Positions 9,780 through 22,409 of a DNA stretch of 64,000 nucleotides are shown here, one piece after another; positions within the stretch are counted from its first letter, which is position 1; each line of letters opens with the position of its first letter. Both the position numbers and the translations under genes were made by a program. Source of the stretch: Lunularia cruciata (lineage: Eukaryota > Streptophyta > Marchantiopsida > Lunulariales > Lunulariaceae); contig OX419759.1 of NCBI GenBank assembly GCA_948567375.1, positions 61,532,593 through 61,596,592 of the forward strand, given 5' to 3'. The notes under the pieces were generated by a model that made no database searches, was not told the DNA's origin, and saw only the letters and a program-made list of their open reading frames with translations.

Positions 9780-10222
9780 ACTCCCACTTTTATAATGTAA
9801 TCAATTCTTCATTAACTTGAATCACACTCAAATAGATCAGTACTTGATCATTCACTCAATCACTCTACCAACAATAGTGCACTAATTACAATCAAACTAC
9901 ACCCATTTTAGCTAAGAGACTCTTGATGATGCCCATCGGCCTTTGTCCACCATAGCCAATAGCTCAAAGACTCAACATAGAGAAGTGAGCTCTCTAGTGT
10001 TGCATTTTGAAAGTATACCCTTGATTTTGACCTAGGTCTCCAACTGGCAAATCTAACAATATGAACGGTGTAAGTGACAATGGGTCCCAGTATATGGTCA
10101 AAAACCCTAACATGAAATTGACCACCAATAAGTAATCTATGAATAATAACCAAGATAACTTTGACTACCAACCCTACTACTCCAACTTCTGAAAAATCTA
10201 GCTTTGACACCACAAATGTCAT
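9780..10222 (-). repeat. Y1: PBS-bearing TRIM-like repeat, minus copy
   Basis: The minus strand starts near 10222 with a PBS-like TGGTGTCAAAGC and continues for about 440 bp of sequence shared with Y2 (13408-13960) and Y3 (41990-42610). Shared landmarks include a block around GGTGGTCAATTTCATGTTAGGG and one around TTGAGTCTTTGAGC. No reading frame is conserved among the three copies. Confidence 0.5.
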
Positions 10223-13088
10223 GACAAAGTTTTATGTTATTTCTTTTCCCTGTTAACTATGTTCAATGCCTATCTCCTTGAAAAAGGTATGACTTATATA
10301 TGGAAATTCATTATTACTACAAATTGTGCTTATATATATATATATATATATATATGTCATAATATTCTTTTGACATTGAAATTTATGGACTAGCTTTCAA
10401 TAGATTTGAAGTTACTTGATTCTAGCATCTTTCTTTCTTGTTGCTAATCAACTTCATCTCATTCACCATATTTATAATTATCTTATCTTCTATATTTCTA
10501 AATTTGAACTTCTAATTTGAACCTATTATTTTCTTATGACAAAATCTAACCTTCTTGACTTGCAATTATTGTTGGGAAATGTGATTAGTAAGAGGTTGAC
10601 TTACTCTTTGCATGATGTGTGATCAATTTATCATTAAAGTAACCAATATTTGGAGGATAACTATTTTTGGATGGTTGCTTTACTTAATGATGCTTAACTC
10701 AAGTTTATTCATTAAATCCAAAATTCTCAAGATACCATCTAAGAGTTTGAAATCAAAGCACATGAAATATTTCATAGATTATCAAAAGTGGAGTATCTTA
10801 TATTTTAGGAATTAACCGTATGAATGTAGTAAGATTCAATATTTTGTATCATTTAAAACTTCAAAAGACAATCCACATGAATCTAAGAAGTTTGATAAAG
10901 GAATATTCAAAAGGTATCCAACTTGTTTCATAAGGACCAAGTGATATAGTTAAGTATTAATAACCTTCTTTGTGAATTAGACAATGAGGTATTAAGGAAC
11001 ATTCCTAAAGATTGAGAAACTTGGTTACAAATAAGTGATTGACTTGTTCAAGCACTTATAAGGGATAAAGCCTTTGACCATATCTTAGACTTGAAGAATA
11101 TTCATTTTAATTTTTATCCATTTCTTCTCTATCATCTTCTTTATATTTTCTCTTTCATTTCAATCTTCTAACATGATAATCTATCTTTCTTATACTAGCA
11201 AAAAATATAAGATACTAAAGCAAATTCATCAAATTTTAAATTCTATCTATATTTCTTCCCTTCATAGTATGTAAAAAATTCCAAGTTAGAATATGCCTCT
11301 CTATTTTTGTAATATTATAGGAAGACTTCTACACATCTTAAGTTTGCACATTTATAACTTGTTTATATGTAATGCAAAGTCATATTGTTTAAGCAATTAC
11401 TGAGTATTCTGTTTGGAAATTTAAGAATCTAAGCTAGAATCTGAAATTTTGTTGTCAATTATTTAAATGGAAAACTTCCTTTAGCTTTTTAATATTTGTA
11501 GTCTCACATTTTTATTAATGTAGAGAGTAGTATATATTCATGCCAATATTGAGTCTCAATGCAAAACATTTATCTTAAGACTACCAATAAAGAACAATGA
11601 AACTATATGAAATTTTAGAGAAAATAACATGTATCAATTTTAAGGCTATATTGTATTGTAATTAATAGATAAAGTTATTCATTTGAGTTAAATGCATCAG
11701 AATGCCATAGATTCATTCAAGTTTTTTTAAGCATATTTCCATCCAATAAATACTTTTTTTAAGAAATTTATACTAAAAGGAGGTAATGTCTACAAAATAT
11801 CAAGAACTCTTTTGTAAGAACTATCCAACAATATGAGGAATGAATTTTTGCTCAGGCAAAGCTCTTAGAGACTACAAGATTGTTAGATCCAAATAGACCA
11901 TAAGTAGATACAAGGGAAAAATACGAAGAGTTAGTTTAAAATACACTCTCAACTTTTCTAGATAGATAGATTTAGAAATTAGTATTGGGTTATCAGCCAA
12001 TCTCAAAGTAAAACAAGAACTTATAGTAACATGCATTTGGTTTGGAAGCAACCTCACTAACTATTGGTTACATTTAAAAGTTTCCCTACTTTTGAATGAG
12101 TAACACTACTAACTTTAGGATTTGTAGCTCTATCAAGTGTAGTTGAACCTAAAGTTACTCTAGAAGCCTTGTTAAAACAATATTACTTTTATCAAGGCTA
12201 GTTAAAGGACAAAGTTGGTGAACTTTTCTTCATTTATAAAGAAATGAAGTGTGATTACAAACTTAAATATTTTCATGAAAATTTATAAAATATGATTCAA
12301 TTGTGCTGCTTATTATGTCATGATTGTATGGAAATGTAGTTAGAAACTCTTTTATCCTTCCTTACCTTCAATGGATTTACTAATGCTTCCCAAGGATTCA
12401 CGTCTATCCAACACTCCTTCAAAGTTCAACCTTCAAATTATGTTCAATGTATGATTATGGATATTGTATGACTTCAAAAATAATCCATGTGTCACAAACT
12501 TCAAGTCAAAACAAGATAAGGAATAAAATAAATCCAAAAGACATACCATAAATATGAATCATAAGTAGATAAGCCTAACTAAAGCTCCACACATAATACA
12601 TTGTTATATTGGCAAATCAACATTTAAGGAATTTGAATCACTCCAAAGTATGTTTAAACTCTTCTATGAGTTTGAACATGTTTGAGAGTAGCAATGAGTA
12701 TTTACCTTATTCTATACTTAGGTAATTTTTAGATTAGGCATGAATCAAGGCCCAAGTTAAATACAATTAAGGTTGATTGGTCCAATATGTAATCAAATTA
12801 AGCATATCAATAAGTTTCTTTTATAATAAACTTAAACATTAATGAATGTAAGCATTAACTATTTTGATGACCCACCTTTGCTTCACTTGAGCAAAATTTT
12901 GTATTTTTGTTATTTGAGTAGTTTAAATAAAAAGTGGTGCAAAAGGTTGGGAACAAAGATGAATAGAAGTTGAAAGTTTTTAATCACTAACCAAATCCCT
13001 CCCAAAGTAAGGAAGATGAGACAAAGTCTAGATAGGCTCCTATAATGGAAGCATCAATCCACCATAAAATGATTATAACCTAGTTCAA
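10223..13088. other. AT-rich region, no assignable gene
   Basis: Contains a TA microsatellite at 10331-10355. A stretch near 10600-11100 reads on the plus strand as broken protein-like sequence (for example KFDKGIFKRYP and LIRDKAFDHILDLKN) that vaguely recalls retrotransposon polyprotein, but I cannot place it. No terminal repeats were found. Confidence 0.35.
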
Positions 13089-13409
13089 GTGGTACAAGGA
13101 TTGAGAGTTTGTATCATGAATGACCTCATTATTACAAACGTCAAAGATAAGAATAAACCAAGGGTAGCCTTTGTTGTTATTATGAGAGTAGTACATACAT
13201 TATCAACATGCAAAAAATTAAAGAACAAATGGATGGGGCTATTTTCAATGATAGAGCATATGATAATTCAACTCCTAAGCCAGCTAGAACAAATAGCTAT
13301 TAAAAACCCCCAATGTACAAAGACAAAGGACCTTAGGACACAAATCAATGCGCTAGAGAGGAAAGTATGTATGAAAAAACAACTAAAGGTATTTTATATC
13401 AAGCTATAG
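13089..13409 (+). other. 106-codon open frame, unknown
   Basis: The longest open frame in this AT-rich stretch, ending just before Y2. It is lysine-rich with a possible short helix (TKDLRTQINALERKV) but no recognised motif. AT-rich DNA yields such frames by chance, and there is no supporting context. I would not treat it as a gene. Confidence 0.15.
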
Positions 13410-13960
13410 GGTGTTACAACATTTGTGGTATCAAAGCTGGATTGCTCTGATGTTGGGGTAGTAGTGTTGGTAGTCATAGGTATTTTGGTAGTTACTCATG
13501 GACCACTTGTTGACGGTCTGATTTCATGCTAAGGCTATTGGTTGCATGGTGGAACCCACCATCACTTGCACTATTTGCACCATTAGCAACACCATCAAGG
13601 CTAGAAACTTAGGTCAAGCAAAGGGGTATACCTTTGAAGTGCAACTAAAGATCTTACTTCTTTGATGTTGAGCCTTTGAGTTTTTAGCTATGGTGGATAG
13701 AGGTCAGTGAGTATCACCTAGAGTCTCTTATCTAGAGTGGTTGTGGCTTGATTGTAATCAATGCCTAGTTGTTTTAGATTGTTGAGTGAAAGATTGATTA
13801 CCTATCTGATTTGAATGTGATTTGAGTGGAAGAAAAAACTGATTATTGTGGCACTTTAGAGCTCATATATGATCTATGCGTAAGTTTTGTTTCTATAATG
13901 TATGATGTTGCAACAATGTATGTTATATAGTGATGTATATACACACAAAAAGAGCAATAA
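13408..13960 (+). repeat. Y2: PBS-bearing TRIM-like repeat, plus copy
   Basis: Begins GGTGTTACA followed by a near-perfect initiator-Met PBS (TGGTATCAAAGC, about 13424-13435, one mismatch), as at an LTR/internal junction. The following 500 bp are homologous to Y3 and, inverted, to Y1. It ends in a motif (TTCTATAATGTATGATGTT, then TATAGTGATGTATAT) that in Y3 occurs on both flanks. Confidence 0.55.
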
Positions 13961-14092
13961 TAACTGCATGTTTCATGAGACATAGACTAGCTTTGCACAA
14001 TAAGTTACCAATTACAAGAAGGAGCCCATAAAGCTTATTCAAATATGCAAAGGAGTGGGTAGTTCATCATAAATGTCACCATATTGTCTAGT

Positions 14093-14744
14093 TGTAATAC
14101 CAATAGCAGATAAATGATCTAGACATGAAATTTGGTTTGTAACATTTGGAAGGATGTTATACATGATGGACTAAACATATGATCTAGAGGTGAAACTTGG
14201 GGTGGTGACATCTTAAAGGATGTTATACATGATGGAGAATGTAGATCAGATAGAGGTATCACCAAAAGTGTACTTTCACTAATAGAGTAGAAGCCAAAAT
14301 AGACCTTAAAACTTTGGAGGCAATTTTGGAGGCCTAAATTGATGAATTAGGCCTTGAGAATGTGTAGATTCCTCCTCCTATAAAGGAAAGGCTGGCCTTC
14401 CTCCCCCCTGGTTTGTCTCACCAAGAGCTTTCCGACAATACCTCACCCAGGTGATTTTGAGATTCCTACAAGAAGATTCTCTAAAAGATTCCCTCTAGTC
14501 AAAGTCTATTTGACCAACCAGATGGGACCAAGATTGACATGTCACCCATCCAAGAAAGTAATCTAAGGGTGGAGCTTGCTGATAGTTATCTATGCATAGA
14601 CCTAATCATACGGTAGAGCTTCATTGGAGGAGATCCTTCTTGGCTATATAATAAAGAGAAGGTGCTTCTTTGGGCCATCAGAGGATTGAGTGTGAAATCT
14701 GTGTTTTCTCTCTTGAAGAGTGCTCTTCTCCTTGGAGTATTACA
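14093..14744 (+). mobile_element. Solo LTR, family Z (Z1)
   Basis: 652 bp, TGTAATACC...GTATTACA, flanked by a perfect 5-bp target duplication CTAGT (14088-14092 and 14745-14749). Homologous over its length to the LTRs of the complete Z element. A TATA-like TATATAATAAAG lies near 14644. No internal sequence remains, so this is a solo LTR left by LTR-LTR recombination. Confidence 0.93.
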
Positions 14745-14749
14745 CTAGT

Positions 14750-15545
14750 AGACAAGTAATGATTTCATACCAAATGACCAATGGCCAACTTTGTAGAAAA
14801 CAACTATAATTCATCTTATAGTTAGGATAAAATTTTTTTGTAGTTGTAGCCTAAGACTCTTTATACATGTACCTAAATTCTGAAATTGTTAGTTAGTTCA
14901 TGATACAAAGATCTTGTGTTAACTTGTCACCAAAAAATTAGCAATAGATGACAAACCAAGAGGCCAACATTGCCATTCTATGTGGATAATGCCAACTTAA
15001 AATTAATTTAAGGTAAGATATGCAAATATGATGTAATGATGTAATTAGAAGATTTCTAGTAAATTACAACCATTAGGTCTCTTTGGTGGCTAAGTAGGAT
15101 ATGTATAAAGAGCTAAGTCCCAATGATCACCATGTTCATTTGATGCATCTTTCTTTTGCTAGTAAATGAAGTTTATACCATCGGGACAACTAAGTTGATG
15201 TATGTGTATTTGTCTATACCGTGTATGAATGACTGCATGCTTAATTGAGTAGAAGTGAGGAATCATGACCTAAGAGTAGAAGCACTTGAGTAAGGAGAAT
15301 CATTTGTGTGAAAATAAAGTATTCATCTTTAGTGGATATGAAAAGGTCAAAGAAGATACAACAATAGACTACCAAATGCCTAAAGTACCCCAAAGTAACA
15401 TAAGCTTATAAGATTAAGTAGCATGATCCATCCAAGACTCCTATGACATTGTGCCTTTTAAGAATGGTAGAATGCTACTTCATGGTCACAATCATCAAGG
15501 TTATTGGACCCTTGGAGGATCCTATTTCCACTTTGTATTTATAAT
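14750..15545. other. AT-rich spacer without recognisable gene
   Basis: About 800 bp between the Z1 solo LTR and the complete Z element. No frame or repeat end found. Confidence 0.4.
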
Positions 15546-15550
15546 CTAGA

Positions 15551-16138
15551 TGTAATATAATTAGCTTGATATATTATCTAGAGATGGAAATTGGCTTGGT
15601 AATATATTGAGGGACATTATATATGTTAGTCTAAGTAGATTTGATATGATATCACCAAAAGAGTACTTTCTACTAATAGGGCAGAGGCAAAAAATACCTT
15701 GAAAACTTCTAAGCCAATTTTGGAGGCATAAATGGATGAATTAGGTCTCAAAAATTGAAAAATCCCCCCCTCATTTGGTGATAGAAGCATTGCCTTCTCC
15801 TCTCCTTGTTTGTCTCATTGAGAGCTTTCCAATGGTAACTCATCCATGTCATCCATGGTGTTCTGAGGTTCCTACAAGAAGATTCTCAAAATTTCTCTTT
15901 GGTTAAACTTGTTGGAGCAACCAAATAGTACAAGGATTGAAAAGTTACCAATCCATATAGCTATCCTAAAGGTGCAACTCACTTACATATCACAAATTCA
16001 TGTATTTTATTCAAGGGTGTAACTCCCTTTGAGTGGATCTCCTTTATTATATAATAAAGAAAAGGTGCTCCTTTGGGGGATTGTAGTATTGAAGTCTTAT
16101 GTTTCTCTTGGGATTTCTCATGTCCTCAAAATATTACA
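15551..16138 (+). repeat. 5' LTR of the Z element
   Basis: 588 bp, TGTAATATAATTAGC...AATATTACA. Contains the TATA-like TTATATAATAAAG near 16056. The inverted ends TGTAATA/TATTACA define the boundaries. Confidence 0.92.
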
Positions 16139-16139
16139 A

Positions 16140-16151
16140 TGATATTAGAGC
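16140..16151 (+). promoter_or_regulatory. Degenerate primer-binding site, Z element
   Basis: TGATATTAGAGC, two mismatches from the initiator-Met PBS and one base after the LTR. Confidence 0.75.
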
Positions 16152-18390
16152 ATTTTTTTAATCCAAATAAGTGGATCACCTTTCTTGAAGGAACACAATC
16201 TACTAAGACAAAGTAATTATGAGGGGAGGAAAAAATAGTATAATTGATAAATGGGGAGTGTTTTAGAGGGAGGAAGTGATGGATGCTCTTGGAAGATAAT
16301 CTCTTACACATTGCTTTTTGTTCTTGAATCCATTCCACATCAAGATTATGTACATCCAATGTGAACAAGTGAGAGTATATCTTGTTTACCATTTTGGAGT
16401 AGAGTTCATGGACATAGTAATGAATTTGCTAAACCCGATGATTCTACCTATGATGATATATAATAGAGAGTGGGATTCAATCATTTACATTTTGTTATGA
16501 TGCAATGGATTTGAATATACCAAACCCTCTCCATTTCAACACTCAAGGATAAATCATCTATTATGTAGTTAGACCAAAAATGATATTTAAAGATTTCATA
16601 GTCTGGAATTTCAATGAGGAATATTATCAACAAGTAATAGCCTCTAAGTTCCCAATTGTAGTCCCAATCCTTTGTGTCTTATCAAATGATCATATTAACC
16701 CTCTATTGAAATAAGAAGCAACAATTGACAGTTTGTTGTTGTACACATCATGGAGCCGTAGCTGTAGGATATGATGCAAAGAATGTAGAGGAAGTTTTGA
16801 GAGATCAAGATGACACTTGAGGCATTATAAATTCAAGTATGTAACTTCAAAAATGATGATGTAATACAAGAAGGGGAATCATCCCAAAACTTAATAACAA
16901 TGGCCAAAGTACTAGAGAATCACTCACATAGATGATACCAACCTTGATCAACAATAAAGCCATCTTTTTACTATGAATGAAGAAGACATGCAACATTGAG
17001 CCTTACAAGGGAAAACATTCCATGGGAGTAGTGGAAAATTAGATCTAAAAAATTAATTGATTCCTTTGATTATTTACAAATGAGATCAATGATCATTTTG
17101 TAGGCATATTCGCATGTGAGTATATGGCCAATAAAACTTTCCCATGGTATGTTGTTTGGAAATGATCAATGTTGGCAGAATGAAGAGAGATTATTTGGAA
17201 GGCAATGCAAGAAGGTTGCTAAAGAATTTCCAATCCGTGGATTTCATGCATATGGCTTGAACTTGACTATGGGAGTTGAAGCAAAAGAACAACATACAAG
17301 AATACGTGGAGGTATTTCTTGATCTTCAAGTCATGATGTAATACTACGAGGACATGAGAGATCTTTACAAGAAACACAAGAGAGAAAACATAAGCTTCAC
17401 ACTCAATGCTTTGATGCCCCAAAGGAGCACCTTCTCTTTATTATATAGCAAAGAAGATCCTCTCAAAGGAAGCTCCACCCTTGGATCAGATACATGGATT
17501 GGTGACATTTTAGTGAGCTCCACCCTTAGATTAGTTGCCTAAATAGGTGACATGTTGGTCCTTATCTTGTTTGGTTGGTCAAACAAGTTTGACCAAAAGG
17601 AATATTTAGAGAATCTTCTTGTAGGAATCTGAAAATCACATGAGTGAGGTACCATTAGAAAGCTCTCAAGGAGACAAACATGAGGGAACAAAAGCCAGTC
17701 CTTCCTTCATTTGGCAAGGAAGATAACACATTTTCAAGTCATAATTCATCCATTTAGGCCTCTCAAATTGGCTTTGAAGTTTTCAAGCTTTTCTCTACTC
17801 TTGCCCTATTAGTAGAAGTACTCTTTTGGTGACACCTCTATCTAATCTATTTACTCCACCATATATAAAATCCTCCTAGATGTTACCAAGCCAATTTTCA
17901 CCTCTAGATAATATGTCTAGCCATTGGTATGACACATGATAACCAATATTAATCCCTAGAAGCACTTGACAATTTCAAATGAGTGTTAAAAGAGAACATT
18001 CACCAAGAAGTAATGGCACAAAATCCTCACACTATTTTTGAAGCCATTGCATGTGCTCACCGAGTAGAAAGAGCACTTGAAGGAGGTGAATGGGTAGTCC
18101 TAACACAACATTATTGGGTTAAAACACCACACTTTGGTGGACCAATTCCTTTGGAATTTAGCAACATTTGTTTTTGAGACCAAGTAGCATGACCACTCCA
18201 AGGAGAATGGGGATGGGTCAAAGAAAAGAGAGAGAAAGAGTCCAATGAGGAGAAAGGAGAAGAATAATGATGTTACAATTATGACCAAGTAGGGCACATA
18301 ACCATCAATCTTGTGCTCATCTTCCTAGAAACACTCAACCTCCATACAAGCAACCTTTAAACAACTTGGAGAGATGAATCAAAGAGGAGG
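16152..18390 (+). pseudogene. Gag of the Z element (interrupted)
   Basis: Decayed gag. The first part (16152-17336) is barely readable. After the Z3 solo LTR the C-terminal part is clear: MLKENIHQEVMAQNPHTIFE, then AIACAHRVERALEGG (17983-18095), the usual end of the gag core, then a lysine/glutamate-rich stretch. A ruined zinc knuckle lies near 18267-18320 (C-Y-N-Y-D-Q-V-G-H, with the second cysteine now tyrosine and the last shifted out of frame). Confidence 0.75.
17337..17934 (-). mobile_element. Solo LTR, family Z (Z3), inside Z gag
   Basis: 598 bp in minus orientation, TGTAATACT...GGTATGACA on the plus strand, with a perfect target duplication CATGA (17332-17336 and 17935-17939). The same family inserted in its own relative, then lost its interior by LTR recombination. 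Confidence 0.94.
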
Positions 18391-19090
18391 ATGTTGAAAT
18401 CACTTTGGAAAACAAAAATCAACTTTATATGTATGGCTGTACTGGCTCAATGGAGAGGAGTAAAAGTAAGAGAGGAAGGGGACAAGTATGAAAAGGTTGA
18501 GGAAGACAAACACACAACTGATTATAGTAAATGGAGTCTTAAAAGACAATCAGGTGAGAGTATTGATATACCTTGGGATAACAAAGAATTTCTTATCTCA
18601 TTCTATTTCAATAAGGTTGGAGATGGAACAAGAGAAGAATGAGAATGAATAAGTAGAATTACCCAATGGTCAAACAGAGAAGATTGAATCATTACCTAGA
18701 AAGGCAACACTCTCTATATGCAAGTATGAGTATGAGTGGAGATTGATATGGTTAGCTCATTACAATGTGATATTAGGCATGATGTGGATAGAGCACTACA
18801 ACCCCATGGTAGACTAAAGAAAGAAAATAGTGAGAACTAGCCAATGGAAGATAATTATAGACAGGGAAAGATTGCAAAGCCAAGAACAAACACTTTATGT
18901 TGTATGGACAACAATTATTAGTAAAATAAATAGATGTTTCATAGGTCTAATAAGAAAAGTCTAGAATGCATAACTCAATAGTTAAATTCTTGAAAATTTG
19001 AAAGATATGGTCAATGAGTTTCAAAATTTCTTTCTTGATTATTTACTCTCTAGATTACCACCAAAAAGAAGAATAGATCATAAAATCAAG
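18391..19090 (+). pseudogene. Z element protease region (poorly preserved)
   Basis: By position between gag and RT this must hold the protease. Open pieces exist (for example 18391-18640, very lysine-rich), and a hydrophobic strand pattern near 18740-18800 may be the end of the fold, but I cannot identify the catalytic D-S/T-G. Annotated by position only. Confidence 0.4.
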
Positions 19091-19800
19091 ATACTTCATG
19101 GGAAAACACCTCCTTGTAAGGCCCTATATTGACCATCACATCATGAGTTGGAGGAATGCAAGGCTCAAATTGAAGGTATACTATAGAAATGGTTTATCCA
19201 ACCCAATGGATCACCATATGGAGCCTTGTCTTGTTTGTTAATAAGAAGGTTGGTACAATGCACATTTGCATTGACTATCAAGCCCTAAATCAACAAATAG
19301 TGATGAAAAAATACCTATTTAACTCATATGGATCAACTCAAATACTCATTAACTCAAATGGATCAACTCAATGTGAGAAAACACTTCACTAAACTTGATA
19401 TATGAAGTGGTTATAATCAAATAAGGTTATATATATACAAAACTACCTTTCAAACAAAGTATAGTCACTTTGAGTACCTAATGATACCTTTTATCCTTAC
19501 AAATACACTTGCCAATTTCATGAGTTTGATGAATGATATATTTTATCCATACTTGGATAAGTATGTTATCATCTTCCTTGATAGAATCTTAGTCTATAGC
19601 AGAATAATGAAGGACACAAGCAACATCTATAAGAAGTTTACTAAATTCTATGATAGAACAAATTATATGCCAAAGTCTCAAAGTGCAAGTTTAGCAAGTC
19701 TAAAGTAGATTACTTAGGTCATAGAGTAAGTGCAAAAGGTATCCAAGTGTTAATAGATAAAATGGATGTCATTCAAAATTAGGATGCTCTAGAAAATCAA
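19091..19800 (+). pseudogene. Reverse transcriptase of the Z element
   Basis: RT motifs in order: KWFIQPNGSPYG near 19190-19225, a broken CIDYQALNQQIV near 19266-19300, the MIPFILTNTLANFMSLMND segment near 19481-19535 (equivalent of PFGLTNAPATF), and the catalytic box IIFLDRILVYSR near 19568-19605. In that box the second catalytic aspartate has become arginine, so polymerase activity is lost even apart from the stops. Confidence 0.88.
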
Positions 19801-20440
19801 ACTCAACTCAAGAGTTTATTGGGATTGATTGGGTTCTATCATGAATATTGTCAAAGACTTCTCCAAGGTCACGCAACACCTAATGGCACTTCTTGGCAAG
19901 GGACAAAAGTGGATATGGAAAATTTCATAAGAATTGGCCTTTTAAGAATTGAAAGATGCATTACTACATACACAAATCTTGAAATGTTATGATCTAAAAT
20001 GTCCAATCAATTTGGTTACAAATGGATCAAGAAATTCAATAGGAGGAGTCCCATAATAGGAATGGAATGATGGATGATACCTAGTTGCATATTTCTCTTG
20101 AAAGTTGTTATTGACAAAGTGCAACTATCATACCTCCAAATAAGAAAAGGTTGTTATTATCTTGACAACCAAGTATTGGAAACACTATCTTGGAAAGAAG
20201 GAATTTACAATGGATATAAAACACAAACCTTGAGAGACAAAAAGACTTTTGCATCAATAGATTTGTTATCTAGAGTGGATACAATGGTTGAACATGACAA
20301 TCACATATGTGGAAGGCAAGAGGCAACTTGCAAATACATTCACCCAAATGCCTATGGTGAACAATCTAATGGTAAAGGTCACAATGAAACCAAAATTTTG
20401 GCCAAGGATTCTTATTGCTATGAAGACTGATCCACCAATT
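19801..20440 (+). pseudogene. RNase H region of the Z element
   Basis: Tether SLLGLIGFYHEYCQ near 19813-19855, then INLVTNGSRNSIGGV near 20010-20055, where the first catalytic aspartate of the D-A-S motif is replaced by asparagine. Multiple stops and frameshifts follow. Confidence 0.7.
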
Positions 20441-21600
20441 GTAGGAGTTCAATCATCTAAAAATGTAACAAGTACCGAAGGACTCACCTTTCATGATGGC
20501 AAGGTATGGATTCTAGATGCTTTAAACCTAAGAATCACCATCCTAGCAAAATGTCATATTTTGGCATTTTATGTCATATTGGAGTGGACAAGACCTTAGG
20601 TGAAATCAAAGCCCATTACTATTGGCCTAAGATGAGCAATAACATGATAGATTATATTCAAAGCTGCATACTCTATCAAAAAAATAAATCCTTTAATCAG
20701 GCCCTTGCATGACTCCTTTAAGCTCTCCTTACTCCCACACAACATTTAGAGCAGGTGATTATAGATTTGGTTTGTGAATTGCCCAAGACTATCTCAATTT
20801 TTGACTCTATTGTAGTCTTTGTACACCAACTCAACAAAATGTGTATCCTATGACCAAGGACTTGACTGCTGCACAATTAGCTCAATTATACTTAGCTATG
20901 GGCTTCTCTTACCATAGCATGTGTCAAGTGCTCATGACCAATTAGGTCACTCAATTCACTAGTTTGTTTTGGAGAACAATATTTGGCATCTTCAAAACTA
21001 AACTTGCCATGTCCATAACATAACATCCACAAACCAATGGATAAATAGAGTGGACCAATTGCACTATTGAGGACGTGCTACAAGGCTTTACCTTAGAGTA
21101 TCAAGAAAGGTAGAAACCTTACTTCCATTGGTGGAATTTACCTATAACAATTTAGTGAATGCATTTACACAAGTTACACTATTCTTCCTCATATATAAAG
21201 AAAATTCAAGCTTTTATGCCTTCAAGCTTGGTAAAGATCTACCCAATGGCTACAAAAGTTGATATTATAGACACTTTTGTTTTTAGGAACCAATATAGTA
21301 TAGGGAATACTAAGCACAATTTGAAAATAGCTCAAAATCAACAAAAAAATATATAGATGCACATTTTAGGCACATGGAGTTTAGCATTGGAGATAAAGTG
21401 TGGCTATCCACAATCAACTTCACATTATTTGGCCCTTGTAAGCTCATACCTCATTTTATTGGGCCTTTTCCCATCATTTGTCAAACCAGCATAGTTTCCT
21501 TTCACCTCAAGCTATTGTTATACATGCAGATCCATCCATTGTTCCATGTTTCCTTTCTACTTATAAATTCACCCTGACTACCCCACTTTCCTTCCATACA
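20441..21600 (+). pseudogene. Integrase of the Z element
   Basis: Remnants of the zinc part (ILAKCHILAFYVILEWTRP near 20540-20600, then ILYQKNKSF near 20665-20700), the core (TKLAMS...HPQTNG near 21000-21040, then CTIEDVLQGF near 21060), and a well-kept C-terminal domain (MEFSIGDKVWLSTINFT...LIPHFIGPFPI near 21374-21475, ending HPLFHVSF near 21535). The C-terminal GPY/F-type module is typical of chromoviruses. Confidence 0.85.
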
Positions 21601-21637
21601 AGAAGTTAGACCTTGTCCAACACTTATTGATGACATG

Positions 21638-21805
21638 GAGGAATACAAAGTCAAACACATTCTCCAAGAATACATCCATGGTATTCATCATCCACATGTA
21701 CAATATATTTTACATTGGAAAGAGTACCCATTATATAAGGTAACATGGAAGATCATACAATTAACTTGACCAATGCCTCGGTGTTAGTGCAATCTTTTGA
21801 GCATT
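21638..21805 (+). pseudogene. Chromodomain of the Z element integrase
   Basis: EEYKVKHILQEYIHG, then QYILHWKEYPLYKVTWK, then after a one-base shift LTNASVLVQSFE. This is the full chromodomain pattern (three strands plus C-terminal helix), with two of the usual aromatic-cage positions recognisable (Y near the start, W in the second strand). In chromoviruses it directs integration to methylated-histone chromatin. Confidence 0.85.
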
Positions 21806-21832
21806 AGCTTCACAATGAAGACATTGTATCTT

Positions 21833-21846
21833 AAAAGAAGGGAGGT
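21833..21846 (+). promoter_or_regulatory. Polypurine tract of the Z element
   Basis: AAAAGAAGGGAGGT, one base before the 3' LTR; primes plus-strand DNA synthesis. Confidence 0.8.
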
Positions 21847-21847
21847 T

Positions 21848-22404
21848 TGTAATACCATTAGCTAGATAGATTATCTAGAGGTGAAAATTGGCATAATAAT
21901 ATCTTGAGGGATTTTATATATGATGGTCTAAGTAGATTAGATAAAGGTGTCATCAAAAGAGTACTTCTTATAATAAAGTTAAGGTCAAAAAACTTCAAGC
22001 CAAATTTTAGAGGCCTTGAAATGAATGATTCCCCTCCACTTTGGAATAAAAAGTGCATTTCCTTATTCCTTCCTTGTTTTTCTCATTTAGAGCTTTCCAA
22101 TAGTACCTCATCCATGCTCTTTTGAGCTTCCTACCAAAAGATTCTCCAAAGATTTCCTTTGGTCAAACTTGTTTGACCAACCAAATACAACCAAGATCAA
22201 CATGTCACTAATCCATGCAGCTAATGTAAGTGTAGAGGTTGTTGATATGTCACAAATCCATGTATCTAATTCAAGGTTGTAGTTCCTTTTGATTGGATCC
22301 ACTTTGCTATATAATAAAGTAAGATGTTCCTTTAGGGTATTGAAGTATTGAGATGAAGCCTTGTGTGTTTCTGTGAGGTTTCTCCTATCCTTGAGCACAT
22401 TACA
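21848..22404 (+). repeat. 3' LTR of the Z element
   Basis: 557 bp, TGTAATACCATTAGC...CACATTACA, homologous to the 5' LTR with many differences, so the insertion is old. Confidence 0.92.
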
Positions 22405-22409
22405 CTAGG

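Larger units (their letters stand above)
15551..22404 (+). mobile_element. Complete Z-family chromovirus
   Basis: Full-length Ty3/gypsy element: 5' LTR 15551-16138, PBS at about 16140-16151, gag, RT, RNase H, integrase, chromodomain, polypurine tract 21833-21846, 3' LTR 21848-22404. Target duplication CTAGA (15546-15550) / CTAGG (22405-22409), one base changed. A solo LTR of the same family sits inside gag (17337-17934). Net length without it is about 6.25 kb, normal for a chromovirus. All domains carry stops, so it is inactive. Confidence 0.95.

Noticed and set aside
10600-11100. Ty1/copia polyprotein remnant
   Set aside because: Only two short resemblances, no RT or integrase signature and no frame continuity.
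13080-13130. Second SINE-like head
   Set aside because: An A-box-like start (TAGTTCAAGTGGTACAAG) is visible but there is no B box at the right distance.
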